From Xenorhabdus miraniensis (GTDB taxonomy: Bacteria > Pseudomonadota > Gammaproteobacteria > Enterobacterales > Enterobacteriaceae): a stretch of DNA of 64,000 nt. Positions within the stretch are counted from its first letter, which is position 1. The number at the start of each line of letters is the position of its first letter. A model generated the notes under the pieces. The model ran no database searches. It was not told where the DNA came from and worked only from the letters and a program-made list of their open reading frames with translations. The DNA is taken from assembly GCF_002632615.1 (NCBI RefSeq), contig NZ_NITZ01000002.1:314753-378752 (forward strand). The letters run 5' to 3'. Below, one piece after another: positions 17,869-28,076 of this stretch. The position numbers and the translations under genes were made by a program.

Positions 17869-18506
17869 AAAAGCGTAACGATATCATTATTCGTCATTCT
17901 CCGGTTGAGCGGGTCAATCATTGGGCAGTGGTGATCTGCTTTTTGTTCACCGCTATCAGTGGATTGGGTTTTTTCTTTCCTTCCCTGAACTGGATGATGA
18001 ATATCTTTGGTACACCACAGCTATCACGGATACTGCACCCGTTTGCGGGTTCGATAATGTTCTTCCTGTTTATCTTTATGTTTTTCAGATACTTCAAACA
18101 TAACCTGATCGACAGGGATGACATTGAATGGGCGAAGAATGTCCATAAAGTGCTGCGTAATGAAGAAGCGGGGGATATCGGGCAGTATAACCTCGGTCAG
18201 AAAGGCATTTACTGGTCGGTAAGTGTTTGTCTGTTTTTCTTGTTGGTCAGCGGCATTATTATCTGGCGTCCTTATTTTGCCGAATATTTCTCGATTCCAT
18301 TGATCAGAATTGCCTTGCTGGTGCACTCACTGTCAGCGATCGGCCTGATTCTGACCATTATTGTCCACGCTTATGCGGCGTTTTGGGTGAAAGGCTCAGT
18401 ACGGGCGATGGTGGAAGGCTGGGTCACACGTGGCTGGGCGAAAAAACATCATCCCCGCTGGTATCGTGAGATCGTGAAGCAAGAGCAACAGAAGGAAAAA
18501 GAGTAA
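17865..18506 (+). CDS. fdoI: Formate dehydrogenase gamma subunit, cytochrome b556
   Basis: A 213-residue membrane protein with four hydrophobic helices and histidines suited to haem b ligation ([13 protein letters not shown] at the N-terminus, HPFAGS in helix 2, VHSLSAIG and VHAYAAFW later). It hands electrons from FdoH to quinone. Its ATG overlaps the fdoH stop, indicating translational coupling. A strong terminator follows. Confidence 0.95.
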   Translation: MKKRNDIIIRHSPVERVNHWAVVICFLFTAISGLGFFFPSLNWMMNIFGTPQLSRILHPFAGSIMFFLFIFMFFRYFKHNLIDRDDIEWAKNVHKVLRNEEAGDIGQYNLGQKGIYWSVSVCLFFLLVSGIIIWRPYFAEYFSIPLIRIALLVHSLSAIGLILTIIVHAYAAFWVKGSVRAMVEGWVTRGWAKKHHPRWYREIVKQEQQKEKE

Positions 18507-18513
18507 ATTTGAG

Positions 18514-18543
18514 GCAGGGTATTTTGGTGTACCCTGCTTTTTT
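18514..18543 (+). terminator. Rho-independent terminator after fdoGHI
   Basis: The stem GCAGGGTA/TACCCTGC with an 8-base loop is followed by six T residues. It lies just after the fdoI stop and separates fdoGHI from fdhE, which in E. coli directly follows fdoI. Confidence 0.85.
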
Positions 18544-18590
18544 CTTGCATATTGAAAATGAAGTGAGACTGAGGCCGCACCCATTTCTTA

Positions 18591-18872
18591 TCAATAACTC
18601 ATTTTAATATCGATATTGGCACCGCAGGCCCTGGCATAGCGGGAGAGCGTTTTCATGCTGGCCCCCATTGGGTTACCTTCAAGCCTCGTAATGGCAGATG
18701 GAGAAACTCCCAATCTATTAGCCAATTCTGATTTAGATAACCCAGCATGTTCACGCATTTGGTATAGTAGCTCAATAATACCTAATTCTTTATCTGCATC
18801 GTTGTATGCTTGGATGGCCTCTGGTGTATTTAACATCTCTGCTTTCAGTTGGTCAAATTCAATACCTTTCAT
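18591..18872 (-). CDS. HigA-like antitoxin, XRE helix-turn-helix
   Basis: A 93-residue protein with a Cro/CI-type HTH in the C-terminal half (AGLSKSELANRLGVSPSAIT, then RLEGNPMGASMKTLSRYARA). Its start overlaps the stop of the upstream toxin gene. The toxin-first order is typical of HigBA pairs. It should neutralise the toxin and repress its own promoter. Confidence 0.8.
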   Translation of the reverse strand: MKGIEFDQLKAEMLNTPEAIQAYNDADKELGIIELLYQMREHAGLSKSELANRLGVSPSAITRLEGNPMGASMKTLSRYARACGANIDIKMSY

Positions 18873-19183
18873 TCGTTAAGCTCCTTCAGCCGTTTTCTGG
18901 CGAGTTCTATCGCACCAGTAGGGGTTTTTTGCGTTTTTTTCACAAACGCATGCAGTAGGTAAATTTTCTGGCCTATTTCAAATGCGTATAGCGTTCTGGT
19001 AATGTTTTTATCTCCTATTCTTAATTCAAACAGACCACCACCAATAACTCTGCTATGTGGCATTTTTAGCTGATTACCGTTCGTTCGTAGACGCTCTATT
19101 AATTTGAACATCCGACCTCGTAGTTCGTCCGGTAACTGTTTTAATTCTAACAGTGCGTCTGGGTGAGTTATCACATTGAACAT
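18869..19183 (-). CDS. HigB/Gp49-like type II toxin (RelE superfamily)
   Basis: About 104 residues starting MFNVITHPDALLELKQLPDE. It contains LFELRIGDKNITRTLYAFE and the C-terminal ILLHAFVKKTQKTP-like signature (here YLLHAFVKKTQKTP) of phage-derived Gp49/HigB ribosome-dependent RNases. I chose ATG 19183 because a full AGGAGG lies upstream; the frame opens 27 bases earlier. It overlaps the HTH antitoxin gene by four bases. The pair lies between fdoI and fdhE, an insertion relative to E. coli gene order. Confidence 0.82.
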   Translation of the reverse strand: MFNVITHPDALLELKQLPDELRGRMFKLIERLRTNGNQLKMPHSRVIGGGLFELRIGDKNITRTLYAFEIGQKIYLLHAFVKKTQKTPTGAIELARKRLKELNE

Positions 19184-19373
19184 TTTAGCTCCTCCTGGCG
19201 AAAAATACACCTAAAAGGAAAAATTAACTCAATAAGAAAATTTCCCCAAAAAGAGAAAAATATTAACTTTTGGTTATTAGCAGAATTGTAATGAAAATAG
19301 ACAATTAGCATTGGGTGCGTCTCTCTGTCGTGCCTCAATTGATGAGTTAAGACGTGATTTGGGCTGGTAAGTA

Positions 19374-19535
19374 ATGTTGACGCTCGTTTACTAAAGTCGG
19401 TTTGAAAAGGATGCTAAGAAATATGCCAACAATAAGAAAGCGCAAGAGATTATTCTAGAGACTTTTGCGCTTTTACAGACCTGTCAGACATTACCGCCAA
19501 AATATAAAGAGCACCAAGCTGATTTATTCAAGTAG
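19374..19535 (+). pseudogene. Broken YafQ/RelE-like toxin gene
   Basis: The frame from ATG 19374 reads MLTLVY, then a TAA (19392-19394), then SRFEKDAKKYANNKKAQEII and a PPKYKEHQADL segment typical of YafQ toxins (family pattern LPxKYxDHxL). It stops early at 19533-19535. The in-frame stop and missing C-terminal catalytic part make it non-functional. The short frame just before it, ending SIDELRRDLGW at 19370, may be the tail of the lost antitoxin. Confidence 0.65.
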
Positions 19536-19560
19536 CTGATGCTCCATAAATAAGGAAAAA

Positions 19561-21633
19561 TCATTCACTGAATAATTTTTTGAGCCTCTGATTAGCCTGC
19601 TCCTTATCAAAAGGCTCAAGCTCTTCACTTGGAGATAATCCCGCCCAATCCAATTGCTCCGCTTCGTCTTCAGTCAGAACTTTCTTTTTCCTTAATTTGA
19701 GTAAATGGTTCCAACTAAAAATACCGCCAGAATCTTCAGCCGGACACATACCCTTGCCTGCCGTAACTATAGGCAGGGTAATATCTTTTTGCAGTACTTT
19801 CTCGACTATCGCCAAATGGAACCAATCATCGCCAAAGTCATATTGGTAGCTGAGATAATCGTCGATATCATTCAGAAATACTCCGATACGTACTTGGTCA
19901 TAATGCTCTTCTGGAATTTCTATTCCCATAATATCAAAACGGAACAGGTGGGCATTCTCCCATCCCATGGCATTTTGTATCACATCATGAAATTCACTCA
20001 GTGTGAGTTGGTTGCTGACTTGAATCCGGCGCCATACCGCAGGGCTTGCATCAAGTAAGCTGACTTTGATGACTAATCCTTGTAGTGGCAACTCGGCATC
20101 GATAAGGTTCATCGCGCTGGTAAAGTACTCAAAACTGAACTCTGATAAGGTATCAAATAGTGCAAATTTTTTGCGATTCAAAGTGGGATCGCTGAGTGTA
20201 TGGGCCAAGTCTAAATAATCATTCGTCAGACGTTGCGCTTGTGGCGGCAGTTTATACCGTTCGACTGCGGCCGAGTAAGTCAGGCGTTCAGTAAACAGCT
20301 CCCGGTTTGCATAGTAATAGCGCTTCAATAAATCCTTAGGTGTTTTCGCTTCCAATATATATTCTTCTGGTGCCAGCCAACTCATAATTAATGGCGAATA
20401 CCCCGTCATAAGGCTGAGGCGATTGCGTTCCTGGCGTTGCCGATTGGCTTGATAGCCCAGTTTTTGGCTCCAGTATTCAAAATCAAACGCTTCTGGTTGT
20501 GTCCACTCGAAAGGGAGTTGCGATAACCAATAAAGTGAGTAGAGATCAAGTGGCGTGTTTTTGTTCGACTGTACTGAAAGGATCCACGGTAAAACTTGTT
20601 GCAGCCAGTCTGGAGAAACCGATGTAAAGTCTACATGAGGGTCTAATTGTGCGATCAGCTCAGTGAGGGATTGTTCAGGATCAAGATTCAGTAAGGTTTC
20701 CCGAATGCCCGATTTGAAATCCAGCATCATGTTTAACTGATATACCTGATTATCCAGTGTCACTTTTGTCATCATACTGGCGCAATCATTGCCATCAACA
20801 TGGGAGGCGTATAATTCATGTATTTCTGCTGTCTTCCGGGCCTTATTGTGTGCCAGTGCGCGTTTTTTCCAGCGCTTAAAACAGTGTTTAATAGAGGGAT
20901 GGCGATTGAATCGTGCACACAGGTTTAAAAGTTGCAAGTAGGATAAATTTGTCCATGCCGAGGAAGGGCAATTATCCAACACTTGTGCACTGGCAAGGGC
21001 AACGGGCTCTTCAAAGTACTGAGTCAGTAAAAGCAGAGCATCTATGCCCCATGGACAGTGAGCCACTTCCGACAGTAAATAAGGTAAGGTTTCAGCAGGT
21101 ACTACAGAAAAGCCGGTTTCGAAAAACTCAATGAATTCAATGCCAGATTGGATCTCAAATTGATCAAATAGTTGGCTTAATCTGGGCTGTTTCTGGGGAA
21201 AAGCCGCGATATTGGTGCTATCTGCATATTCTGGAGCATCCAGCAAATAAGTGATGTCAGTATTGATGTGAAACTGATGTCTCTTCAATATTGATAAACA
21301 AAGCAGCACACACTCACTGTTGATCTCGTCGCTTTCTTTGGCATAAGCCAGAATGTATTCAATAGTCTCTTCAAATTGTTGTCTTGCTTCTGCTGGTAAC
21401 TTGTTCGTCGTTAACGCAAGTTCTGCGATGGCAACTTCAACCCAACTGCTAATGCTGTCCCCCATCTCGGTCATCGTTTCTTTGGGCAGGGCTAATACCA
21501 GACTTATCAGCAGGAATACGTTTTCTGGATTGGTAAACCAATCCATCTGCTTTTGGGTTAAATTTCTCTGTTTCTCAGGTAATTGGGCATATTTTTCTAT
21601 TGCCGCCCGTAATTTTTCAGGTGTTAGTTTCAT
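19561..21633 (-). CDS. Large protein with C-terminal pRiA4b ORF-3-like domain
   Basis: About 690 residues. The C-terminal ~190 residues match the plasmid pRiA4b ORF-3-like domain: LVIKVSLLDASPAVWRRIQV, then ENAHLFRFDI, YQYDFGDDWFHLAIVEKV and GGIFSWNHLLKLR. The N-terminal ~480 residues are helical and repeat-like, with no family I recognise. I chose ATG 21633 over a TTG opening at 21648. The domain is common on plasmids and islands; its function is unknown. Together with the toxin-antitoxin genes it forms the insert between fdoGHI and fdhE. Confidence 0.7.
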   Translation of the reverse strand: MKLTPEKLRAAIEKYAQLPEKQRNLTQKQMDWFTNPENVFLLISLVLALPKETMTEMGDSISSWVEVAIAELALTTNKLPAEARQQFEETIEYILAYAKESDEINSECVLLCLSILKRHQFHINTDITYLLDAPEYADSTNIAAFPQKQPRLSQLFDQFEIQSGIEFIEFFETGFSVVPAETLPYLLSEVAHCPWGIDALLLLTQYFEEPVALASAQVLDNCPSSAWTNLSYLQLLNLCARFNRHPSIKHCFKRWKKRALAHNKARKTAEIHELYASHVDGNDCASMMTKVTLDNQVYQLNMMLDFKSGIRETLLNLDPEQSLTELIAQLDPHVDFTSVSPDWLQQVLPWILSVQSNKNTPLDLYSLYWLSQLPFEWTQPEAFDFEYWSQKLGYQANRQRQERNRLSLMTGYSPLIMSWLAPEEYILEAKTPKDLLKRYYYANRELFTERLTYSAAVERYKLPPQAQRLTNDYLDLAHTLSDPTLNRKKFALFDTLSEFSFEYFTSAMNLIDAELPLQGLVIKVSLLDASPAVWRRIQVSNQLTLSEFHDVIQNAMGWENAHLFRFDIMGIEIPEEHYDQVRIGVFLNDIDDYLSYQYDFGDDWFHLAIVEKVLQKDITLPIVTAGKGMCPAEDSGGIFSWNHLLKLRKKKVLTEDEAEQLDWAGLSPSEELEPFDKEQANQRLKKLFSE

Positions 21634-21856
21634 AATCAATCTCTTCAATTTATTGATAGGCCAACCCAGAAGAGTGTTAATGATTATGCAGATAAATCCA
21701 CCCTTCCCCCCTTTTTATAGCACTGATAGTCTAACCTGAATTGTTACGGTGATGTCAGTAAACTTGCATGGTAATACCCGTTGTTTGGTAAGGTAATGTT
21801 TGGCAAGGTAAGATGGTTGGATACTTACGTATAAACATAATGGGAAGGTGAAGGTA

Positions 21857-22789
21857 ATGAGTATTCGCATTGTTCCTAAAGAGCAGTTAGGCAAAGAGCG
21901 CTTAAATGAAAGAGGTGCTGGTTTTATTCCTCCCTTGCTGTTTGCCAATCTGAAAAATCTGTATCAACGTCGTGCCGAACGTTTGAGAACGTTGGCGACA
22001 GAAAACAATCCATTTTCAAACTACCTAAATTTTGTTGCTGAAATCGTACAGGCCCAGCAAAAAGCCCTGTATGACAATCCGCTGGATGTGGCGTTGGATG
22101 AAATTATCGGTCATTCCCGACAAGAGAATGGCATCCCGCTAGATTGTAAAACCCTGCCCCGTACTCAGCACTGGCAAAATATCCTGCATTCCCTGATAGC
22201 AGAATTGTTGCCCACCGTGCCAGAACATGTAAAACCTGCCATCGAAAATCTGGTAAAAAACTCAGAACAAGAGCTGGAAGAGATGGCAAGTGCGCTGCTT
22301 AACAGAGAATTCAGCAAAGTCAGTGCCGATCAGGCGGTGTTTATCTGGGCGGCATTGTCTGTTTATTGGGCTCAAATGGCCAGCCTGATCCCCGGCAAAG
22401 CGCGGGCGGAATATGGTGAACACCGACAGTTTTGTCCGGTTTGCGGCAGTATGCCCGTTGTCAGTATGGTGCAAATCGGCGCAAGCCAAGGCTTGCGCTA
22501 TTTGCATTGTCATTTATGTGAAAGCGAGTGGCATGTTGTGCGAATCAAATGTAGCAATTGTGAGCAGACTCGTGATCTGAATTATTGGTCATTGGATAGT
22601 GAACAAGCAGCAGTCAAGGCGGAAAGTTGTGGTGATTGCGGCAGTTACCTGAAAATTCTTTATCAGGAAAAAGATCCCAATGTAGATGCCGTGGCGGATG
22701 ATCTGGCATCGCTGATTTTGGATGCCAAAATGGAAGAGGAAGGTTTTGCCCGTAGCAGCCTGAACCCTTTTCTATTGCCCAATGAATAA
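21857..22789 (+). CDS. fdhE: Formate dehydrogenase accessory protein FdhE
   Basis: About 310 residues. Starting at 21857 gives [12 protein letters not shown], which aligns with the E. coli start; a further in-frame ATG lies at 21848. Rubredoxin-like cysteine pairs are present: CPVCGS, CHLCE, CSNCE and CGDCG. FdhE is a cytoplasmic iron protein that interacts with the FdnG/FdoG catalytic subunits during maturation. selA follows closely, so fdhE-selA-selB probably form one operon. Confidence 0.95.
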   Translation: MSIRIVPKEQLGKERLNERGAGFIPPLLFANLKNLYQRRAERLRTLATENNPFSNYLNFVAEIVQAQQKALYDNPLDVALDEIIGHSRQENGIPLDCKTLPRTQHWQNILHSLIAELLPTVPEHVKPAIENLVKNSEQELEEMASALLNREFSKVSADQAVFIWAALSVYWAQMASLIPGKARAEYGEHRQFCPVCGSMPVVSMVQIGASQGLRYLHCHLCESEWHVVRIKCSNCEQTRDLNYWSLDSEQAAVKAESCGDCGSYLKILYQEKDPNVDAVADDLASLILDAKMEEEGFARSSLNPFLLPNE

Positions 22790-22824
22790 GTGTTCCCAAT
22801 GAATAAATGGTGATGGATAAAACG

Positions 22825-24216
22825 ATGACACAAGCAATAAACTCACTGTACCGTCAATTACCCGCTATTGATCGATTGCTGCGGGAGCCAGAAATCATCT
22901 CGTTGACAGCGCATCATGGGCAGACGCGAGTGGTAGATATATTGCGGGAAATGCAGGAGCAGGCGCGGTTCAATATTCGGGAACATCAAATCTTGCCGGA
23001 ATGGAGTGATAATTGGGCCATACCATTACGCCAAAGATTGGAACAGGATCAGATGTCAGCGTTGAAACCCGTGCTTAACTTGAGTGGCACGGTGCTTCAC
23101 ACCAATTTGGGGCGGGCATTGCTGGCAGAGTCAGCGATTGAGGCAGTGACACAGGTGATGCGTTCGCCGGTTACGTTGGAATATTCCCTTGATGGTGCCG
23201 CTCGTGGGCATCGTGATCGCGCGCTGGCTGATCTACTGTGTACCCTGACGGGGGCAGAAGATGCCTGTATCGTCAACAATAACGCTGCTGCGGTTTTGCT
23301 GGTATTGGCAACTGTGGCGCAGGGAAAAGAGGTTGTCGTTTCCCGTGGCGAGCTGGTGGAAATTGGCGGTGCATTTCGTGTTCCCGATGTGATGGTGCAA
23401 GCGGGTTGTCGTTTGGTCGAAGTGGGGACGACTAACCGAACGCACTTGAAAGATTATCAGCAGGCAATTAACCCCGAAACGGGTTTATTGATGAAAGTGC
23501 ATACCAGCAATTACAGCATTGAAGGTTTTACTGCCGAAGTATCGGGTGAAGAACTGGCGAAGCTGGGTATCGCATCTCAAATTCCAACTGCCATCGATCT
23601 CGGTAGTGGTTCCATGACAGACATGGCGCAATATGGTTTGCCGGCGGAACCGATGCCACAGGATTATCTGAGCCGCGGCATCGATCTTGTCACTTTCTCC
23701 GGTGATAAATTGTTGGGTGGCCCGCAAGCCGGAATAATTGTCGGTAAGAAACCGTGGATTGATGCCATTCAACGCCATCCCCTGAAACGTGCATTGCGGG
23801 CAGATAAAATGACACTGGCTGCATTGGAAGCCACATTGCGTCTTTATCAACATCCTGAGCAGCTTCGTCAAACGTTACCGACACTGCGTTTACTGACTCG
23901 TCCGCAAGATGAAATCCATGATATGGCGCAACAGTTACTGCCCAACATTCAGGCATACTACAGCGACAAATTCATTGTTCGCGATGAACCTTGCTATTCC
24001 CAGATTGGCAGTGGTTCCTTACCTGTGGATCGCTTGCCCAGTTGGGCGCTGACTTTTACTGCGATTGATGGGCGTGGCAGTACATTGGAGAAATTGGCTC
24101 ATCAATGGCGTAATTTGAACAAGCCCGTGATTGGGCGTCTGTATGATGGGCGGTTATGGCTGGATTTGCGTTGCCTTGAAGATGGAAATGCGTTATTTCA
24201 GGCATTATTTTCATAA
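22825..24216 (+). CDS. selA: L-seryl-tRNA(Sec) selenium transferase SelA
   Basis: About 463 residues, full-length SelA. It has [20 protein letters not shown], the [13 protein letters not shown] segment and the PLP-lysine motif [13 protein letters not shown]. SelA converts Ser-tRNA(Sec) to Sec-tRNA(Sec) using selenophosphate. The frame opens at 22807 (MVMDKT...), but starting at 22825 gives [13 protein letters not shown], matching E. coli, and a weak GATGG lies upstream. Its product supplies the residue needed by fdoG in this same cluster. Confidence 0.94.
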   Translation: MTQAINSLYRQLPAIDRLLREPEIISLTAHHGQTRVVDILREMQEQARFNIREHQILPEWSDNWAIPLRQRLEQDQMSALKPVLNLSGTVLHTNLGRALLAESAIEAVTQVMRSPVTLEYSLDGAARGHRDRALADLLCTLTGAEDACIVNNNAAAVLLVLATVAQGKEVVVSRGELVEIGGAFRVPDVMVQAGCRLVEVGTTNRTHLKDYQQAINPETGLLMKVHTSNYSIEGFTAEVSGEELAKLGIASQIPTAIDLGSGSMTDMAQYGLPAEPMPQDYLSRGIDLVTFSGDKLLGGPQAGIIVGKKPWIDAIQRHPLKRALRADKMTLAALEATLRLYQHPEQLRQTLPTLRLLTRPQDEIHDMAQQLLPNIQAYYSDKFIVRDEPCYSQIGSGSLPVDRLPSWALTFTAIDGRGSTLEKLAHQWRNLNKPVIGRLYDGRLWLDLRCLEDGNALFQALFS

Positions 24217-24258
24217 AAATTCCTCAGAATCGTTGTTATAGGTATAGGATCGATGACT

Positions 24259-26172
24259 ATGATTTTTGCCACAGCGGGACATGTTGATCACGGTAAAACG
24301 ACCCTGATTCGTGCAATCACAGGCGTTGATACGACCCATTTACCGGAAGAGAAAAAACGGGGCATGACTATCGATCTCGGTTATGCCTATTGGCCACAGC
24401 CAGATGGCTCTTCGGTAGGTTTTGTCGATGTACCGGGGCATGAAAAATTCCTGTCTAACATGCTGGCGGGAATGGGGGGCATTGATCATGTTCTGTTGGT
24501 TGTCGCCTGTGATGACGGAGTCATGGCGCAAACTCAGGAGCATCTGGCGATCCTGCGTTTAATCGGGCGGCCTGATATCACGGTTGTACTGACCAAAGCC
24601 GATAGTGTCGAACAGGCAAGGATCGAGGAAGTCCGGCAGCAGGTGAGACAGTTATTGGCATCACAAGGCTGGCAATCAGTGCCTCTGTTTGTGACGACGG
24701 CAACAACGTGTGATGGCATTGCCCCGCTGAGAGAACACTTACTGTCTGTCCATCAAAATCGCCATTCTTCCCTTCTTCAAAACCCGCAGCAGGAAAAACT
24801 GAATCAACGTTTTCGGTTGGCAATCGATCGGGTCTTTACGGTTAAAGGTGCGGGATTGGTGGTCACAGGAACGGCATTGGCGGGGAGTATTCATGTCGGT
24901 GATACGTTATGGCTGACGGGTTGTGACCAAGTTGTCCGGGTTCGTGGCTTACATGCCCAGAATCAACCTGCCCAGGTTGCGCAGGCAGGCCAGCGTATTG
25001 CATTGAATATTGTCGGTGATATCAGAAAAGAGCACATTTCCCGTGGTGATTGGCTATTAGCGCAAAAGCCATTTTCTCAAAAAATCTGGGCATCACAAAA
25101 GTCATTGTCCGCGTCTGAAAAAGTGCTGGTGGAAATTGAAGCGGATGTACCACTGCAAAATTGGCAATCTCTCCATATCCATCATGCCGCCAGCCATATC
25201 ACCGGAAGAATTTCATTGCTGAACTCGCTGGCTGATACGCCGGTATTGGCTGAATTGGTGTTGGATCGCCCTTTGTGGTTAGTTGAAAATGATCTCCTGA
25301 TATTGCGTGATATCAGTGCCAAAAAAACGTTGGCAGGTGCAAGGGTCATTAACCTGAATTCTCCGCGCAGGGGAAAACGCCAGCCTGCATTCCTGAATTG
25401 GCTATCACAATTGGCCCGGGCTGTCAGTCATGCAGAGCATCTCATGCTGCATTTACCGAATGGCGCACTGTCTCTTAGCCATTTTGCCTGGGCGCGTCAG
25501 TTGACAAGAAGCCAGATCAATAGCCTATTGGCAGAAGCAAAGGTCGTTATTGCGGATGATTGGGCATTATCGCAGCATAATGCGGCGTTAGCGGAGCAAA
25601 AGTTATTGCAGGTTTTGGCGGAATATCACGAAAAGCACCCCGATCAACCGGGCTTGGGTAAAGCCCGCCTGAAACGGATGGCGCTGCCAACATTGGATGA
25701 AACGCTGGTTTATACCTTGATCAATCGCTTACTTGAGCGGAAAGCGCTAAAGCAAACGCATGGCGGGCTGCATTTGCCTGAACATGGGTTGGCGTTTACC
25801 ACAGAACAGGCAAATTTGTGGTCAAAAGCAGAATCGCATTTCAAGGAGGAAGCGTGGTGGATACGCGATTTGGCAACTGAAATGGGGGAAGAGGAAGAAA
25901 CCATACGCCGCCTTTTGCGTACTGCCGCACAATTGGGGCTTGTTATTGCTATCGTACCCGACCGTTATTATCACCGTCGGTATATCCAGCAATTTGCTGA
26001 TTTGATCCGTCAATATGATCAGGCTAATGGAGGTATTACCGCGATAGATTTTCGCAATGAGTTAGGTATCGGCCGGAAATTAGCGATCCAAATTCTTGAG
26101 TACTTTGACCGCACAGGTTTTACCCGCAGGAAAGCAAACTTGCACGTTTTACGGGATGAGGACGTTTTTTAG
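24259..26172 (+). CDS. selB: Selenocysteine-specific elongation factor SelB
   Basis: About 637 residues. The N-terminal EF-Tu-like GTPase has GHVDHGKT (P-loop), DVPGHE and TKAD motifs. The C-terminal winged-helix repeats end GRKLAIQILEYFDRTGFTRR, the part that binds SECIS RNA. I chose ATG 24259 (MIFATAGHVDHGK) because AGGA at 24246-24249 is nine bases upstream and it aligns with E. coli; ATG 24253 would leave only three bases. SelB delivers Sec-tRNA(Sec) to the UGA at 14476. Confidence 0.94.
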   Translation: MIFATAGHVDHGKTTLIRAITGVDTTHLPEEKKRGMTIDLGYAYWPQPDGSSVGFVDVPGHEKFLSNMLAGMGGIDHVLLVVACDDGVMAQTQEHLAILRLIGRPDITVVLTKADSVEQARIEEVRQQVRQLLASQGWQSVPLFVTTATTCDGIAPLREHLLSVHQNRHSSLLQNPQQEKLNQRFRLAIDRVFTVKGAGLVVTGTALAGSIHVGDTLWLTGCDQVVRVRGLHAQNQPAQVAQAGQRIALNIVGDIRKEHISRGDWLLAQKPFSQKIWASQKSLSASEKVLVEIEADVPLQNWQSLHIHHAASHITGRISLLNSLADTPVLAELVLDRPLWLVENDLLILRDISAKKTLAGARVINLNSPRRGKRQPAFLNWLSQLARAVSHAEHLMLHLPNGALSLSHFAWARQLTRSQINSLLAEAKVVIADDWALSQHNAALAEQKLLQVLAEYHEKHPDQPGLGKARLKRMALPTLDETLVYTLINRLLERKALKQTHGGLHLPEHGLAFTTEQANLWSKAESHFKEEAWWIRDLATEMGEEEETIRRLLRTAAQLGLVIAIVPDRYYHRRYIQQFADLIRQYDQANGGITAIDFRNELGIGRKLAIQILEYFDRTGFTRRKANLHVLRDEDVF

Positions 26173-26340
26173 CTGCTTGTCATAAAATATCTATTTCACA
26201 AAATGGCCGTTGAACTCCTTTGAATCTTCGTTGTCTTCATTGAGCGAATTTTCTGCATTTTATTTACGGCATATTTGAAAACCTATGCTATTTTCAGCGA
26301 GTGATGTCAAAATGAACTCATGTGTGGAATCCAATAGAGT

Positions 26341-27990
26341 ATGAAGAAAAAGATAATCTCGAAGATTTATCTTGGATTGCTGTTGATTGCTTCCTTGATA
26401 TTAGTGTTTGAAAAGGGCGGAGATATTTATCCTGCACTGGTGTCTGTCGGCGTATTTAGCATCATCTTTGGTCTGGTTTTCTTAGTTTCAGCGCGTTGGT
26501 TATTTTCGGCGGTGTTAACGGGAACCTTATTTATTATCCTCAAGTTCCTCAATCAGATAAAAGTCCACTACTACAAAGAACAACTGATGTTTTCCGATTT
26601 GAATGTCATGCTGGACCCCTCAAATCAGGAAACCTTGCGCCATTATTGGCTGGCGGGTATTGCGGTAGTGGCGATGGTTATTTGGTTGATATTCAATATG
26701 ATACTGAGCTGGAAAGCGGCTTCTCCTGTACGAGGTATCAAATGGCGCTTTGCCAGTATCGTTTTGATGGCCGCCAGTATTTGGGGTATCAATTTAACGG
26801 TCAAAGCCTATTACGCTCAATGGCAGAATGAATTGCCGAAAGGGCGGGGAACGATGACTAATATGGTGATGTCGGCCATGGATGCCGAATATCAGCCACC
26901 GAAGTTTGGCACATCTGCTGATTATTTCTTGCAACAGGCGAAAAAAGTGATCCTGCCTGAACCACAGTCAGCCGTGAAACCTGATGTGGTTGTTTTACTG
27001 CAAGAATCCACCGTTAATCCCCATCTTTACCAATTACCCGCTAAGGTTAAGTTGCCAGATTTGTATATGTTCCAGCGCGATGCGGGTGTCAGCGCCCAAG
27101 GCCCGCTAAGGGTACAAACTTTTGGTGGCGGAACATGGTTATCTGAATTCTCTGTTTTAACGGGATTGAATACGGATGATTTCGGCTCACGCAAAAATGC
27201 CGTGTTTTACTTTGTTGTCGATCATCTGCAAAACAGTTTATTCCGTGCGATGAAAGACAATGGTTATTACACCGTTGTGCTGACGCCATTTAATAAATCT
27301 GCTTATCATGCAGGGCACGCTTACAAGACATTAGGCGTTGACCGGGTGATCCAGCCACAAGAGTTAGGCTATCCCGCCAGTATGGGTGAAAACCTATGGA
27401 CGATTTCGACACAGGATATGTTGTCTTATGTGAAAACTATTTTGGCTCAGGAAACCGATAAGCCAATTTTTATCTTCTCTCTGACAATGTTTGAACATGG
27501 CCCTTATGATGAGAACCATCATGATGACTATGGTTTGACTGGCAGTGTTGAACATTCGACAGCAGTAGGCAAATTTAGTCATTACATGGAAAAAATTATC
27601 GCCTCCGATCCGGCCATCAAGGATTTCAGTGAATTTGTTGCCAAGCGCGATAAGCCCACGGTTTTCCTCTATTTTGGCGATCATCAACCGAACATCCATT
27701 TTGATCATTATCACTCTTCACTACCTGATCCCGCGCATATTACCCAATTTACCTTACGGGATAATTTAAAACAGGGAACTTCAATCACGACGGGTAAACT
27801 GACGGATATTTCTTTCCTGGGTGGAATGATACTGGAGCGGGCCCGCTTGGTTGCGCCGCCATTTTATCAGGCCAATATGACCATGCGTCATTTGTGTGAT
27901 GGTGCTTTGGATGATTGTCAGGACAACGCGTTGGTAGAGAGTTATAAGCACTATATTTACCAGCAGTTGAATTCGGCAAGTAAGGAGTAA
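26341..27990 (+). CDS. LTA-synthase-like / sulfatase-fold membrane protein
   Basis: A 549-residue protein with about five N-terminal transmembrane helices (to residue ~155) and a periplasmic alkaline-phosphatase-superfamily domain. Metal and nucleophile positions are visible: E222 in VVVLLQES, candidate nucleophile T265 in FGGGTWLSEFS, a HGPY segment and FGDHQPN. The family transfers phosphoglycerol, phosphoethanolamine or similar groups to glycans or lipids. The substrate cannot be told from sequence; envelope modification is likely. It appears monocistronic downstream of selB. Confidence 0.75.
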   Translation: MKKKIISKIYLGLLLIASLILVFEKGGDIYPALVSVGVFSIIFGLVFLVSARWLFSAVLTGTLFIILKFLNQIKVHYYKEQLMFSDLNVMLDPSNQETLRHYWLAGIAVVAMVIWLIFNMILSWKAASPVRGIKWRFASIVLMAASIWGINLTVKAYYAQWQNELPKGRGTMTNMVMSAMDAEYQPPKFGTSADYFLQQAKKVILPEPQSAVKPDVVVLLQESTVNPHLYQLPAKVKLPDLYMFQRDAGVSAQGPLRVQTFGGGTWLSEFSVLTGLNTDDFGSRKNAVFYFVVDHLQNSLFRAMKDNGYYTVVLTPFNKSAYHAGHAYKTLGVDRVIQPQELGYPASMGENLWTISTQDMLSYVKTILAQETDKPIFIFSLTMFEHGPYDENHHDDYGLTGSVEHSTAVGKFSHYMEKIIASDPAIKDFSEFVAKRDKPTVFLYFGDHQPNIHFDHYHSSLPDPAHITQFTLRDNLKQGTSITTGKLTDISFLGGMILERARLVAPPFYQANMTMRHLCDGALDDCQDNALVESYKHYIYQQLNSASKE

Positions 27991-28076
27991 CCGCGTTTTT
28001 ACTTTCTTCTTCTGTAGTTGCTTCCTCATTATACTATTCCTTCTGTCAGCGATTCAGACTGGCAGAAGGAATATGT

